A stretch of DNA of 64,000 bases from Sporosarcina obsidiansis (GTDB lineage Bacteria > Bacillota > Bacilli > Bacillales_A > Planococcaceae): contig NZ_WHVW01000019.1 in the NCBI RefSeq assembly GCF_009651005.1, positions 1 through 64,000 on the forward strand. Reading direction: 5' to 3'. Below are positions 8,729 through 17,269 of this stretch, piece by piece; position 1 is the stretch's first letter; each line of letters opens with the position of its first letter. Under the pieces are notes generated by a model that was given only the letters and a program-made list of their open reading frames with translations, was not told where the DNA came from and made no database searches. Made by a program: the position numbers and the translations under genes.

Positions 8729-10659
8729 GCTGGATGAAACAGCTGGCAGAAGTATATGATCACAACGTTCATCAAGTGGGAGAATTCGAGGAGCGAAGAA
8801 AGCAACGGATGACGCTATTGCCAGTGTCGCATGTAATGCAGAGCGCTCAAATCGCGGTGTTACTGACCAAAGAAGGAGAATTTCATAGTGCAAAGGTGAT
8901 TGAGAAGGAAAATGCTCGTACGATTGTTCCAGCGACTCCTAATTCTGCAAATAGAAGTAATTCCAGTGCACCGCATTTCATACATGACAAGCTGGTGTAT
9001 GTTGCTGGGGACTATGTTCAGTTTGGTGGAGATGTAAAGTTTGCAGAACATCATCAACATTATAAAGAGCAAATGAGGGAATGGTCTGAATCAGAAGGTG
9101 TTTCTAGAAAGGTAAAAGCTGTATATCGCTATATATCTAAGGGTCAAGTTATTAAGGATTTAGTCAATGAAAAAATACTATATCTCAATGATGTAGGTAA
9201 GATATTGGATAAATGGCCGGCTACAGCAGAAATAGAAAAGCCTGATATTTACAAAGTGGCTCCATCAGAAGTTTCAGCAGCCTTCGTACGTTTTGATGTC
9301 ATGCATGAAACAGCAGATGACCCAGTTATATGGGAAGATAAAGAAATATTTAAGAACTTTATCGATTTTCTCAATACAACAAACCAGATGGAGAGCGGAG
9401 TATGTTACATTACGGGAAAACAAACGAACTTAACAACACAACATGGTTCTCGAATCCGAAATGCAGGTGACATGTCTAAACTTATTTCTGCGAATGATAA
9501 TACAGGTTTTACTTATCGTGGACGCTTTGGCAAACCTACGGAAGCGGTGCAAATCGGTTATGTGACTTCCCAAAAAGCGCATCATGCATTGAGATGGTTG
9601 ATCCAACGGCAAGGTACGTATGTAGATTCGCGCTATTTTATTACGTTTGGTAAAGAGCAGCCAGAAGTGCCAAATCAGTTTGATGGCACTATGGATCTAT
9701 GCAAGAATAGCATAGAAGATTTTGAGGATATTTTCTCAGATGAAACTGCAGAGTTTAGCCAAAAACTTGCTCATACAGAAGAATTAGTAGCGACAGAATT
9801 GAACAAAGCTATACAAGGTATGCGCTATACACTAGATAAAGATTTTTTGGAAAATATTGTCGTCCTGGCACTCGATGCAGCCACCAAAGGACGTCTTGCT
9901 ATTGTGTATTATCAAGAGCTACGTGTTGATTTATTTTTAGATGCGATCCAGCATTGGCATAGTACATGTAAGTGGCTACAAACATATAAAAATCCCGACA
10001 CGAAAAAAATACAAACCTTTATCGGCACACCTTCTACATATAGATTGGCAGAAGCAGTTTATGGAAGTAAAGCTGACAGCAGGATTAAAAAAGACTTCTA
10101 TACCCGGATGCTCCCTTGTATCGTAGAGCGTAAACCATTGCCAAAGGATATTGTATCGCTGATTTACAATCGAGTGAAAAATCCATTCAGTTTTAAAAAT
10201 ACAATGGAGTCATGGGAAGCGACATTACAGATTGCCTGTGCACTCATCAATAAACAATATGAAAGTGAGGGACACACTGTGGCTATTCAAGAAGAAAATA
10301 ATTCTCGCGACTATTTATTTGGTCGTTTACTTGGAATTGCTGAAGTCATGGAAAGACGTATTTTAAAAGAGCGTGATGAAAATAGAGCGACAAATGCAAC
10401 TCGATATTTCAATGCGTTTTCTCAGCACCCAGCCCGTACATGGATGGTGATCAGAAAACAATTAACACCATACTTCCAACGTTTTGGAAGTGATACCGGT
10501 TTTTACGCCATGTCAATACAAAAAATTGAAGAACGATTAACGGTGGAGCAAATGACAGATGCACCTCTAGGTCCAGTGTTTTTACTCGGATATAGCAGTC
10601 AAATTCAAGAGATGTATACAAAAAAGGAGGATAAAGAACATGTCAGCATTGAAAAATAA
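8725..10659 (+). CDS. cas8c: Type I-C large subunit Cas8c (Csd1)
   Basis: A 644-residue protein of the Csd1/Cas8c family, the Cascade subunit expected to read the PAM and recruit Cas3. Identification rests on position between cas5c and cas7c, on size, and on family-like segments such as CYITGKQTNLTTQHGSRIRN near residue 230 and SYRGRF-like TYRGRFGKPTEAVQIGYVTSQ after it. The ATG overlaps the cas5c stop (ATGA) behind GAGGAGG, and the 3' end overlaps cas7c by 20 bases, so the genes should be translationally coupled. Its last 126 codons probably also encode Cas11c. Confidence 0.94.
   Translation: MSWMKQLAEVYDHNVHQVGEFEERRKQRMTLLPVSHVMQSAQIAVLLTKEGEFHSAKVIEKENARTIVPATPNSANRSNSSAPHFIHDKLVYVAGDYVQFGGDVKFAEHHQHYKEQMREWSESEGVSRKVKAVYRYISKGQVIKDLVNEKILYLNDVGKILDKWPATAEIEKPDIYKVAPSEVSAAFVRFDVMHETADDPVIWEDKEIFKNFIDFLNTTNQMESGVCYITGKQTNLTTQHGSRIRNAGDMSKLISANDNTGFTYRGRFGKPTEAVQIGYVTSQKAHHALRWLIQRQGTYVDSRYFITFGKEQPEVPNQFDGTMDLCKNSIEDFEDIFSDETAEFSQKLAHTEELVATELNKAIQGMRYTLDKDFLENIVVLALDAATKGRLAIVYYQELRVDLFLDAIQHWHSTCKWLQTYKNPDTKKIQTFIGTPSTYRLAEAVYGSKADSRIKKDFYTRMLPCIVERKPLPKDIVSLIYNRVKNPFSFKNTMESWEATLQIACALINKQYESEGHTVAIQEENNSRDYLFGRLLGIAEVMERRILKERDENRATNATRYFNAFSQHPARTWMVIRKQLTPYFQRFGSDTGFYAMSIQKIEERLTVEQMTDAPLGPVFLLGYSSQIQEMYTKKEDKEHVSIEK
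10279..10659 (+). CDS. cas11c: Probable internal Cas11c small subunit within cas8c
   Basis: Type I-C complexes are known to contain a small subunit translated from an internal start near the 3' end of cas8c. Here an in-frame GTG (10279-10281, Cas8c codon 519) is preceded by GAGGGA at 10267-10272 with a six-base spacer. It would yield a 126-residue, helix-rich product beginning just before YLFGRLLGIAEVMERR, close to the roughly 122 residues I recall for the Desulfovibrio protein. Other in-frame ATGs at 10204 and 10348 have weaker ribosome sites. The start is inferred, not proven. Confidence 0.6.
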   Translation: MAIQEENNSRDYLFGRLLGIAEVMERRILKERDENRATNATRYFNAFSQHPARTWMVIRKQLTPYFQRFGSDTGFYAMSIQKIEERLTVEQMTDAPLGPVFLLGYSSQIQEMYTKKEDKEHVSIEK

Positions 10660-11515
10660 AATTGACTTTGCAGTAGTATTTACAGTGGATAAAGCCAACC
10701 CAAATGGTGATCCACTCAATGGTAACCGACCACGCCAAGACTTCTTTGGACATGGTGAAGTGTCAGACGTTGCGATTAAACGCAAGCTGAGAAATCGTCT
10801 TCAAGATGAAGGTGAATCCATTTTAGTACAGTCAGATGAGCGACGATCTGATGAATATCGTAGTATCAAAGACCGTGTGGAATCAGTGGCAGAATTGAAA
10901 AAGCTGTTATCCAAAGCAAAAGCAACTGGAACGGATGAACAAACTGCCGAAATGATTGCGTGTGAAAATTGGTTTGATGTGCGTGCCTTTGGACAAGTAT
11001 TTGCATTTAAAGGCGCAAAGATGTCAATCGGAGTTCGCGGTCCGGTATCCATCCATACAGCTACAAGTATCGAACCTGTTGATGTGACAAGCATGCAAAT
11101 CACAAAAAGTGTGAACTCCACAACGAATGAAAAAGATCCGAGCCAAAAAACGTCTGATACGATGGGCATGAAACATCGAGTCGACTTTGGTGTCTACGTT
11201 TTCTTTGGCAGTATTAACCCACAACTTGCTGAACGTACAGGCTTTACTTATGAAGACGCAGAGAAATTAAAAGAAGCATTAAAGACGTTATTTGCGAATG
11301 ATGCTTCCTCAGCACGACCGGATGGAAGTATGGAAGTGAATAAAGTATTTTGGTGGGAACATAATTCGAAATTAGGACAATATTCATCCGCTGCTGTGCA
11401 TCGTACAGTAAAAGTGGAAAAAACAAATGATGCTGTAAGATCTTCTATCGAAAACTATCAAATTTCCTCAACACCATTGGAAGGGCTTCTTGTAGAAGAA
11501 TATGCTGGGCTATAA
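10640..11515 (+). CDS. cas7c: CRISPR Cascade backbone protein Cas7c (Csd2)
   Basis: The 291-residue subunit that polymerises along the crRNA spacer and forms the Cascade backbone. The start IDFAVVFTVDKANPNGDPLN followed by GNRPRQD is the hallmark opening of Csd2/Cas7 type I-C, and DVRAFGQVF and the MQITKSVNS region are also typical. AAAGGAGG precedes the ATG, which lies inside the end of cas8c. It overlaps cas4 by 14 bases. It should be made in the highest amount of the Cascade proteins, which fits the strong ribosome site. Confidence 0.97.
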   Translation: MSALKNKIDFAVVFTVDKANPNGDPLNGNRPRQDFFGHGEVSDVAIKRKLRNRLQDEGESILVQSDERRSDEYRSIKDRVESVAELKKLLSKAKATGTDEQTAEMIACENWFDVRAFGQVFAFKGAKMSIGVRGPVSIHTATSIEPVDVTSMQITKSVNSTTNEKDPSQKTSDTMGMKHRVDFGVYVFFGSINPQLAERTGFTYEDAEKLKEALKTLFANDASSARPDGSMEVNKVFWWEHNSKLGQYSSAAVHRTVKVEKTNDAVRSSIENYQISSTPLEGLLVEEYAGL

Positions 11516-12161
11516 CGAAGAAGAGTATTTAATGCTTTCTGGTATTCAACACTTTGCATTTTGCAGAAGACAATGGGCTCTCATTCATATTGAGCAGGAG
11601 TGGGAGGAAAATGTACTGACGATTGAAGGGAATTATCTTCATGAAAAAGTAGATAATCCTTACACTAGAGAAAAACGTGGAGATACATTGTATGTCAGGG
11701 CGTTACCTGTTCACTCACAATATTTAGGGATTAGCGGCATATGCGATATGGTGGAATTTATTCAAGATGATAAGGGGGTTCCGCTCGATAAAGAAAAAGG
11801 TTTGTATCGAGTGAAGCCTATTGAATATAAGCGTGGAAAACCCAAAAGTCATGATGCAGATATTCTTCAACTCACTGCACAAACGATATGTCTTGAAGAA
11901 ATGCTTGGCACTCGCATTGAAGAAGCTGCACTATTTTATCATGAAATCAAGCGTAGAGAACCTGTATTCATCACCGAAGAAATAAAAGTGCGAGTGAAAG
12001 ATTTAACTAGAGAAATGCATCATTATTATAAGCGGCGACATACACCACGCGTAAAGACAGGAAAGCATTGTTTGCAATGTTCGCTTCGTCACCGCTGTCT
12101 TCCTGAACTACTCGAACGTGAAAAAGTATCGACTTATATGAATAGGATGTTGGCGGAATGA
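11502..12161 (+). CDS. cas4: CRISPR adaptation nuclease Cas4
   Basis: A 219-residue RecB-like nuclease with an iron-sulfur cluster that helps choose and trim prespacers with the right PAM and orientation. Four cluster cysteines are visible: C21 near the N-terminus and C190, C193 and C199 (CLQC...C) near the C-terminus. The nuclease core shows H47, D82 in GICDMVEF and E108/K110 in PIEYKRGKP. It overlaps cas7c upstream and the cas1 start by four bases, typical of a coupled cas4-cas1 pair. Confidence 0.97.
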   Translation: MLGYNEEEYLMLSGIQHFAFCRRQWALIHIEQEWEENVLTIEGNYLHEKVDNPYTREKRGDTLYVRALPVHSQYLGISGICDMVEFIQDDKGVPLDKEKGLYRVKPIEYKRGKPKSHDADILQLTAQTICLEEMLGTRIEEAALFYHEIKRREPVFITEEIKVRVKDLTREMHHYYKRRHTPRVKTGKHCLQCSLRHRCLPELLEREKVSTYMNRMLAE

Positions 12162-13189
12162 AACAATTATTGAATACCGTATATGTTTCGGATCCAGAAG
12201 TATATCTTGCATTAAAAGGGAAAAATCTTAATCTGTTGAAAGGTGAAGAATCTTTAGCCCGTATTCCATTGCATAATATAGAAGCAATCTGTACATTTGG
12301 ACATCAAGGTGCAAGTCCCGCCTTGATGAGTGAATGCATGCAACAGAATATTAGCTTAACATTCTTTTCTAGCAGTGGGAGATTTCGTGGTCGTGTGACA
12401 GGAGAACTTAATGGCAATGTAACACTTCGAAAAAAACAATATCGTGTCTCTGATAAGGAAGACGAGTGTGTCCGTATTGCTGGAAATATGATTATCGGGA
12501 AAATATTTAATAGTGAGCAACTTTTGAAACGGACTATAAGAGACCATGCACTGAGAGTGGATGTTGATCGAATGACCAAAGTAATTGAGCGGTTAAGGGA
12601 TTCAAGAAAAATAGTGAGTGAATGTAATGATTTAGAAGCACTTCGTGGAATAGAGGGGAATGCAGCAAGCGCCTATTTCAGTGTATTTGAGGACTCTATA
12701 TTGCAACAGAAAGACGTTTTCTTTTTTAAAGGACGCAATCGGAGACCGCCGCTTGATCCGGTCAATGCTTTACTTTCTTTTGCTTATTCACTACTTGCCT
12801 CTGAAACGGCAGCGGCTCTTGAAGGGGTTGGCTTGGATTCGTATGTAGGATTTCTACACCGTGACAGACCCGGTCGTACCTCGCTTGCACTTGATTTGAT
12901 GGAAGAGTTGAGACCGTTGATTGCAGACCGTTTCGTATTGAAAATAATTAACCGTCAGCAACTAAGCGACTCAGATTTTATCGTGAAAGAAAACGGTGCG
13001 GTCATTTTGACAGACGAAGCAAGGAGAAATTTTTTACAACTGTGGCAAAAAGATAAACAGCAGACAATTACTCATCCATTTTTAAAAGAAAAAGTATCTT
13101 GGGGGCTTATTCCGCATGTACAAGCATTAGTATTAGCTCGTTACTTACGCGGAGATTTAGATGCATATCCTCCTATTTTAATAAGGTAG
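12158..13189 (+). CDS. cas1: CRISPR integrase Cas1
   Basis: The 343-residue integrase that inserts new spacers at the leader end of the arrays. Metal ligands expected for Cas1 are present: E166 in RGIEGNAA, H234 in GFLHRDRPGR and an acidic pair around D246/E249 in LALDLMEE. The length is normal. The ATG overlaps the cas4 stop (ATGA). With two leaders of the same design, the same Cas1-Cas2 complex should be able to serve both arrays. Confidence 0.98.
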   Translation: MKQLLNTVYVSDPEVYLALKGKNLNLLKGEESLARIPLHNIEAICTFGHQGASPALMSECMQQNISLTFFSSSGRFRGRVTGELNGNVTLRKKQYRVSDKEDECVRIAGNMIIGKIFNSEQLLKRTIRDHALRVDVDRMTKVIERLRDSRKIVSECNDLEALRGIEGNAASAYFSVFEDSILQQKDVFFFKGRNRRPPLDPVNALLSFAYSLLASETAAALEGVGLDSYVGFLHRDRPGRTSLALDLMEELRPLIADRFVLKIINRQQLSDSDFIVKENGAVILTDEARRNFLQLWQKDKQQTITHPFLKEKVSWGLIPHVQALVLARYLRGDLDAYPPILIR

Positions 13190-13198
13190 GTGCTGTAG

Positions 13199-13489
13199 AT
13201 GCTCGTACTCGTAACCTATGATGTCCAGACGTATACAAGCAGCGGTAAAAAACGTTTGCGAAAAATTGCGAAAAAATGTGAAGAGTATGGTGTCCGTGTG
13301 CAAAATTCGGTTTTTGAGTGTATCGTAGACAGTACTCAATTACGACAATTGGAAATTCAGCTTGAAGAAATTATTGATCCGAAAGTCGATAGTCTGCGAT
13401 ATTATCGTTTAGGCAATAACCATAATACTAAAGTTAGGCATGTTGGGGCAAAACCAGCAATTAAAGTAGAAGATCCCCTCATTTTCTAA
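13199..13489 (+). CDS. cas2: CRISPR adaptation protein Cas2
   Basis: A 96-residue ferredoxin-like protein that bridges two Cas1 dimers in the integration complex. It opens MLVLVTYDVQT, the family's conserved first strand with the aspartate, and contains RVQNSVFEC, the usual second strand. Nine bases separate it from cas1. Its stop codon directly abuts the dyad of leader 2, so the operon end and the leader of array 2 are almost fused. Confidence 0.97.
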   Translation: MLVLVTYDVQTYTSSGKKRLRKIAKKCEEYGVRVQNSVFECIVDSTQLRQLEIQLEEIIDPKVDSLRYYRLGNNHNTKVRHVGAKPAIKVEDPLIF

Positions 13490-13647
13490 TGTGCGAACCT
13501 TAAGTGAACATGAAAACCCTAGGAGGTTCGCGCATAATTCCAATGATTATTTACCTCATAATGTAATCATATGATTTGAAATTTAAAATTATATGCAGAT
13601 AAAACTAGATATAGTAGTGTGCTGTATTAATGCGTCTATATCTTGCG
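13489..13647 (+). promoter_or_regulatory. CRISPR leader 2
   Basis: The dyad arms ATGTGCGAACCT and AGGTTCGCGCAT (the latter ending at 13535) repeat the leader 1 element almost base for base, including the loop TTAAGTGAACATGAAAA. The shared block begins at the cas2 stop codon, 158 bases before the first repeat. The remaining AT-rich part differs from leader 1. Confidence 0.8.
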
Positions 13648-15297
13648 GTCGCTCCCTTTGTTGGGGGCGTGGATTGAAATTTCACTGGCGCCACGTGTTC
13701 CAATTGCTTCTTTCGTCGCTCCCTTTGTTGGGGGCGTGGATTGAAATTCATCCTGCTTGCCCTCTTGATTGCGTAAGCACGATGGTCGCTCCCTTTGTTG
13801 GGGGCGTGGATTGAAATCGATAATAGGTGCCATAATCACACCACCTCCGCGTCGCTCCCTTTGTTGGGGGCGTGGATTGAAATAGGATCGCGTACCATAC
13901 GACCAACAAGAATTATCCGTCGCTCCCTTTGTTGGGGGCGTGGATTGAAATATTTGCAACCATTCGGCAGCGCTTTTATTGTCCATGTCGCTCCCTTTGT
14001 TGGGGGCGTGGATTGAAATCATGTCATGCGATAATCGGCAATGCATTTTTGTGTCGCTCCCTTTGTTGGGGGCGTGGATTGAAATATCCAAGAAAGCTGG
14101 CGTTTCAACAAGTACATAGTCGCTCCCTTTGTTGGGGGCGTGGATTGAAATAACCGATTGAAAGATCATCCCGCAAAAATAAAAATCGTCGCTCCCTTTG
14201 TTGGGGGCGTGGATTGAAATATCATCTGCAAGTGTTCTAATTCCAATATATTCGGTCGCTCCCTTTGTTGGGGGCGTGGATTGAAATCGTTTGTTGTTCA
14301 GGGGTTGGAAGCAGCAATTCGGTCGCTCCCTTTGTTGGGGGCGTGGATTGAAATATCTTATTGCGCCTTAAATAATCATGCGTCTGTTTGTCGCTCCCTT
14401 TGTTGGGGGCGTGGATTGAAATATCTTCTATTTTTTGATAATCTCGTAGCCATTCGGTCGCTCCCTTTGTTGGGGGCGTGGATTGAAATTTTGATGACGC
14501 TTTTGACCTGACAGAAGATGAAAGTCGCTCCCTTTGTTGGGGGCGTGGATTGAAATTTCCAAGGCATCAAGTTTGCGGTCATGGATATGTGTCGCTCCCT
14601 TTGTTGGGGGCGTGGATTGAAATAAATGCAGAAATATGGTGAAACACTTCGCTAAATTGTCGCTCCCTTTGTTGGGGGCGTGGATTGAAATCACGCTTGC
14701 GTAATACTGGCAAACTCCCATCAACGTCGCTCCCTTTGTTGGGGGCGTGGATTGAAATATCAAAACGGACGCCCCAGATTACGGTTTTATGCTGTCGCTC
14801 CCTTTGTTGGGGGCGTGGATTGAAATCGATTACTACTATATTAGGAGGTTATAAACGATGTCGCTCCCTTTGTTGGGGGCGTGGATTGAAATCCGACAGT
14901 AGATACGTCTGCACCATCAAGAACCGTCGCTCCCTTTGTTGGGGGCGTGGATTGAAATCGAGATAAAGTGGTGCAACGCTCTTTATGTGATAAGTCGCTC
15001 CCTTTGTTGGGGGCGTGGATTGAAATGATTATACGTCTGTCAGCCCCTTCTCCCTGTCCGGGTCGCTCCCTTTGTTGGGGGCGTGGATTGAAATACCTTG
15101 TCCGGCAACGATTGCTGTATTTTGATAGTGTCGCTCCCTTTGTTGGGGGCGTGGATTGAAATTGCAGTACCTACATAAGTTGAAAAATAGTGACAGCCGT
15201 CGCTCCCTTTGTTGGGGGCGTGGATTGAAATAATACGGATCTTCACATCCACATTTACTTCCTGGTCGCTCCCTTTGTTGGGGGCGTAGATTGATAG
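13648..15297 (+). CRISPR. Type I-C CRISPR array 2, 25 repeats and 24 spacers
   Basis: Twenty-five 33-bp repeats run from 13648 with a period of 66-70 bp. The repeat begins GTCGCTCCCTTTGTTGGGGG and ends CGTGGATTGAAAT. It differs from array 1 at positions 13, 19 and 21 only, and the stem is kept by exchanging a G-U for a G-C pair and a U-A for a U-G pair. The last repeat (15265-15297) is degenerate at its 3' end. Spacer 6 (14020-14052) matches array 1 spacer 9 with one substitution. Spacer 18 (14827-14859) contains a ribosome-binding-site-like TTAGGAGG. Confidence 0.98.
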
Positions 15298-15333
15298 CTA
15301 TAAAAAAACGAATCGGTGCTCCGTATGAATTAT

Positions 15334-15366
15334 ATCGCCCTCTTAATTGGGAACAGAGATTATTTT
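15334..15366 (+). repeat. Fossil CRISPR repeat beyond array 2
   Basis: This 33-base segment matches the array repeat at about 20 of 33 positions, including the TTGGG arm and GATT near the end. It begins exactly 36 bases after the last recognisable repeat, a normal spacer length. At positions 13 and 19 it carries A, the array 1 state. It reads as a decayed 26th repeat with a fossil spacer at 15298-15333. Confidence 0.55.
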
Positions 15367-15709
15367 AAACTTACTAGGAAATCATCGATTACTACCCCTC
15401 ACACTCCTTCTTATATATCTCTTCACAACTTACGGATTCACTTATGTGAATAGCTGTAAAATACGAAAAAGTGATTACTTCCTAATAGATTGCTAGATAA
15501 GGTAGCTATCCCATTCCTTAAATTAATCATTTATGTTGATAAAATATTGATAGCAAATATATAGAGCATTTCCATTGGGTTGCCCTCTTTTATTTCCTAA
15601 GAAATAATGTGCTTACATTAACGTGAAAAGACGGATACTACTATTCAATCCATCAAATATAGTATAATTCGTTATACAATATATAGTTATGTTAAGAGGT
15701 GGCATTACG
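15367..15709. other. Intergenic region after array 2
   Basis: AT-rich sequence with no open frame of note. It must carry the promoter for the 15710 gene; a run of A/T-rich hexamers between 15640 and 15690 is compatible, but no pair is distinctive. Confidence 0.4.
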
Positions 15710-15928
15710 ATGTTTGTACAAGCGTGTAAACCATACTTCATTCTTGATAAAAAGTTCTGGTTTCTGTGGCAACTGGAATATGAACATATAGCGAATCATA
15801 TGATTGAATGCATTTGTATAAAAAGATATACAGAGTGTCTTCGAGCAATAAATGCAGATGCAAAAGTTGAGCTTCATACAAACGATCCACTGGAACGGGT
15901 AGGAGAAGTGAATCGTCGTGTCGTATGA
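15710..15928 (+). CDS. Small protein of unknown function, overlapping yprB
   Basis: A 72-residue frame starting MFVQACKPYF behind AGAGGTGG and overlapping the yprB start by 11 bases, which suggests coupled translation. It has four cysteines (C6, one pair in ECICIKRYTEC and that segment's last C) and an aromatic stretch FWFLWQLEYEH near residues 17-27, but no membrane helix or known motif. I do not recognise the family. Good ribosome site and overlap make it likely real. It lies between the CRISPR locus and a conserved housekeeping segment, so it could belong to either. Confidence 0.6.
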   Translation: MFVQACKPYFILDKKFWFLWQLEYEHIANHMIECICIKRYTECLRAINADAKVELHTNDPLERVGEVNRRVV

Positions 15929-17189
15929 GAAAAAATTGATGGCGATGAAGTCTCTCGTCAAAAAAACAACGGTCGTACCTGAGCCCATTCAAACATTTCA
16001 TAAGCCGCCAGCTCCAACGTACGAAAAAAGATGGCTGACGACAGGACTTGAAAAGATTGAAAATGAATTCGGAATCGTTTATAAACGTATGATTCATTAT
16101 CCGCTTTCCCATATGCATGGCAATCTCCAGTTAGGAGAGGTACGGGAGAAGTTAGCAAATTGGGCGGAGACTGGTTACATTCATCCCCTTGCACCCACAT
16201 CGGATCAGTTGCTGTTTTTCGATACCGAAACGACGGGTCTAAAAGGAGCCGGCGCAGTGATTTTTTTGATTGGTCTGCTGGAGCTGAAATCGGATGAATT
16301 TGTGATGACGCAATATGTATTGCCGAATCCCGATCATGAAGCAGCGTTTCTCTTTGCCTCGGAACTTTGGCGAGAAGGGTTAACGTTAGTGACTTATAAC
16401 GGCAAAAGCTTTGATTTCCCGCAACTGCAAACTAGATGGTCGTTACACAGGAAACAGCTGCCACCTTTGCCGATTCCAAAACAAATTGATTTACTGCATG
16501 GGTCCCGCCGAATTTGGAAAGGTGAAATGGAATCTTTTAAACTTACTGAAGTGGAGCGTAAGCAGCTTGGCTTTCATCGCAAAGATGATATCCCCGGACA
16601 TATGGCACCGATCATCTATCAAGATGCGGTGAAAAATGGTCGAGCGGAAATATTGATGAAAGTGTTGTGGCATAATGAATGGGATATTCTATCTCTCGTT
16701 ACGCTCTTCAGTTTGTCATCAGATCTAGTGATGCGAGAAGAACTTCAGGAAAATGCGCAAATCTCAACGAACATAGCGAAGTGGTTTCAGGATCTTGGCT
16801 TATCGGAAAAAAGCTTTGCGGAGTTGGAACGAATTGCAGAAACATACGGAACGAGTTATCCACTCACACACTATCATTTAGGCTATCTACTGAAACGGCA
16901 TAAGGAGTTTGAACGAGCTGTTCAATCATTTGAAATCGTTGCGACATACGGTGAAGGCAGAGAACAAATTATTGCCCATGAGGAATTAGCGAAATTATAT
17001 GAACATCAGCTTAAAGATTTCCAACTGGCATATGATCGAATTCACACGGGTAAAGCATTACTAGGACAGCAACAAAGCCTCTCACAACGGTTTGTTGATA
17101 GCAAGCTTCTTCATTTTTCAAAACGGGAAATACGTGTTACGGAAAAACTATTTCCCGGGCAAGCGCAGAAACCGACAAATAAAGCTTGA
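15918..17189 (+). CDS. yprB: YprB family RNase H-like exonuclease with TPR tail
   Basis: A 423-residue protein with a DEDD-type ribonuclease H-like core and a C-terminal TPR-like region. The first acidic motif is LFFDTETTGL (D102, E104). NGKSFDFPQL near residue 163 is the second, and HNEWDILSLVTL near residue 258 the third. Residues about 300-390 form helical repeats. B. subtilis YprB has the same domain order and the same place upstream of gpsB; its substrate is not firmly established. The GTG start at 15918 has AGGAG twelve bases upstream, a little far, so an ATG at 15939 remains possible. Confidence 0.88.
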   Translation: MSYEKKLMAMKSLVKKTTVVPEPIQTFHKPPAPTYEKRWLTTGLEKIENEFGIVYKRMIHYPLSHMHGNLQLGEVREKLANWAETGYIHPLAPTSDQLLFFDTETTGLKGAGAVIFLIGLLELKSDEFVMTQYVLPNPDHEAAFLFASELWREGLTLVTYNGKSFDFPQLQTRWSLHRKQLPPLPIPKQIDLLHGSRRIWKGEMESFKLTEVERKQLGFHRKDDIPGHMAPIIYQDAVKNGRAEILMKVLWHNEWDILSLVTLFSLSSDLVMREELQENAQISTNIAKWFQDLGLSEKSFAELERIAETYGTSYPLTHYHLGYLLKRHKEFERAVQSFEIVATYGEGREQIIAHEELAKLYEHQLKDFQLAYDRIHTGKALLGQQQSLSQRFVDSKLLHFSKREIRVTEKLFPGQAQKPTNKA

Positions 17190-17222
17190 CAACCTTCTTT
17201 ATTAAGACAAAGACTGACATGG

Positions 17223-17233
17223 TATGCTATAAT
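17223..17233 (+). promoter_or_regulatory. Extended -10 promoter of gpsB
   Basis: TATGCTATAAT at 17223-17233 contains TG-n-TATAAT, an extended -10. No good -35 lies 16-18 bases upstream, which such promoters tolerate. Transcription should begin near 17240, about 30 bases before the gpsB ATG. Confidence 0.6.
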
Positions 17234-17269
17234 GACCGTACGGAATCATAGACGGAGGGACGTTTTGTC

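Noticed and set aside
10801-11169. 122-codon open frame on the minus strand inside cas7c
   Set aside because: It is the shadow of a well-supported cas gene and has no start signals of its own.
13593-15252. Repeated-motif open frames across array 2 (SLCWGRGLK, ISIHAPNKGSD)
   Set aside because: Same cause as in array 1; the frames follow repeat and spacer lengths, not codon use.
15738-16118. 126-codon minus-strand frame opposite the start of yprB
   Set aside because: It overlaps the coding start of yprB and the small gene before it, both with ribosome sites; the frame itself has none.
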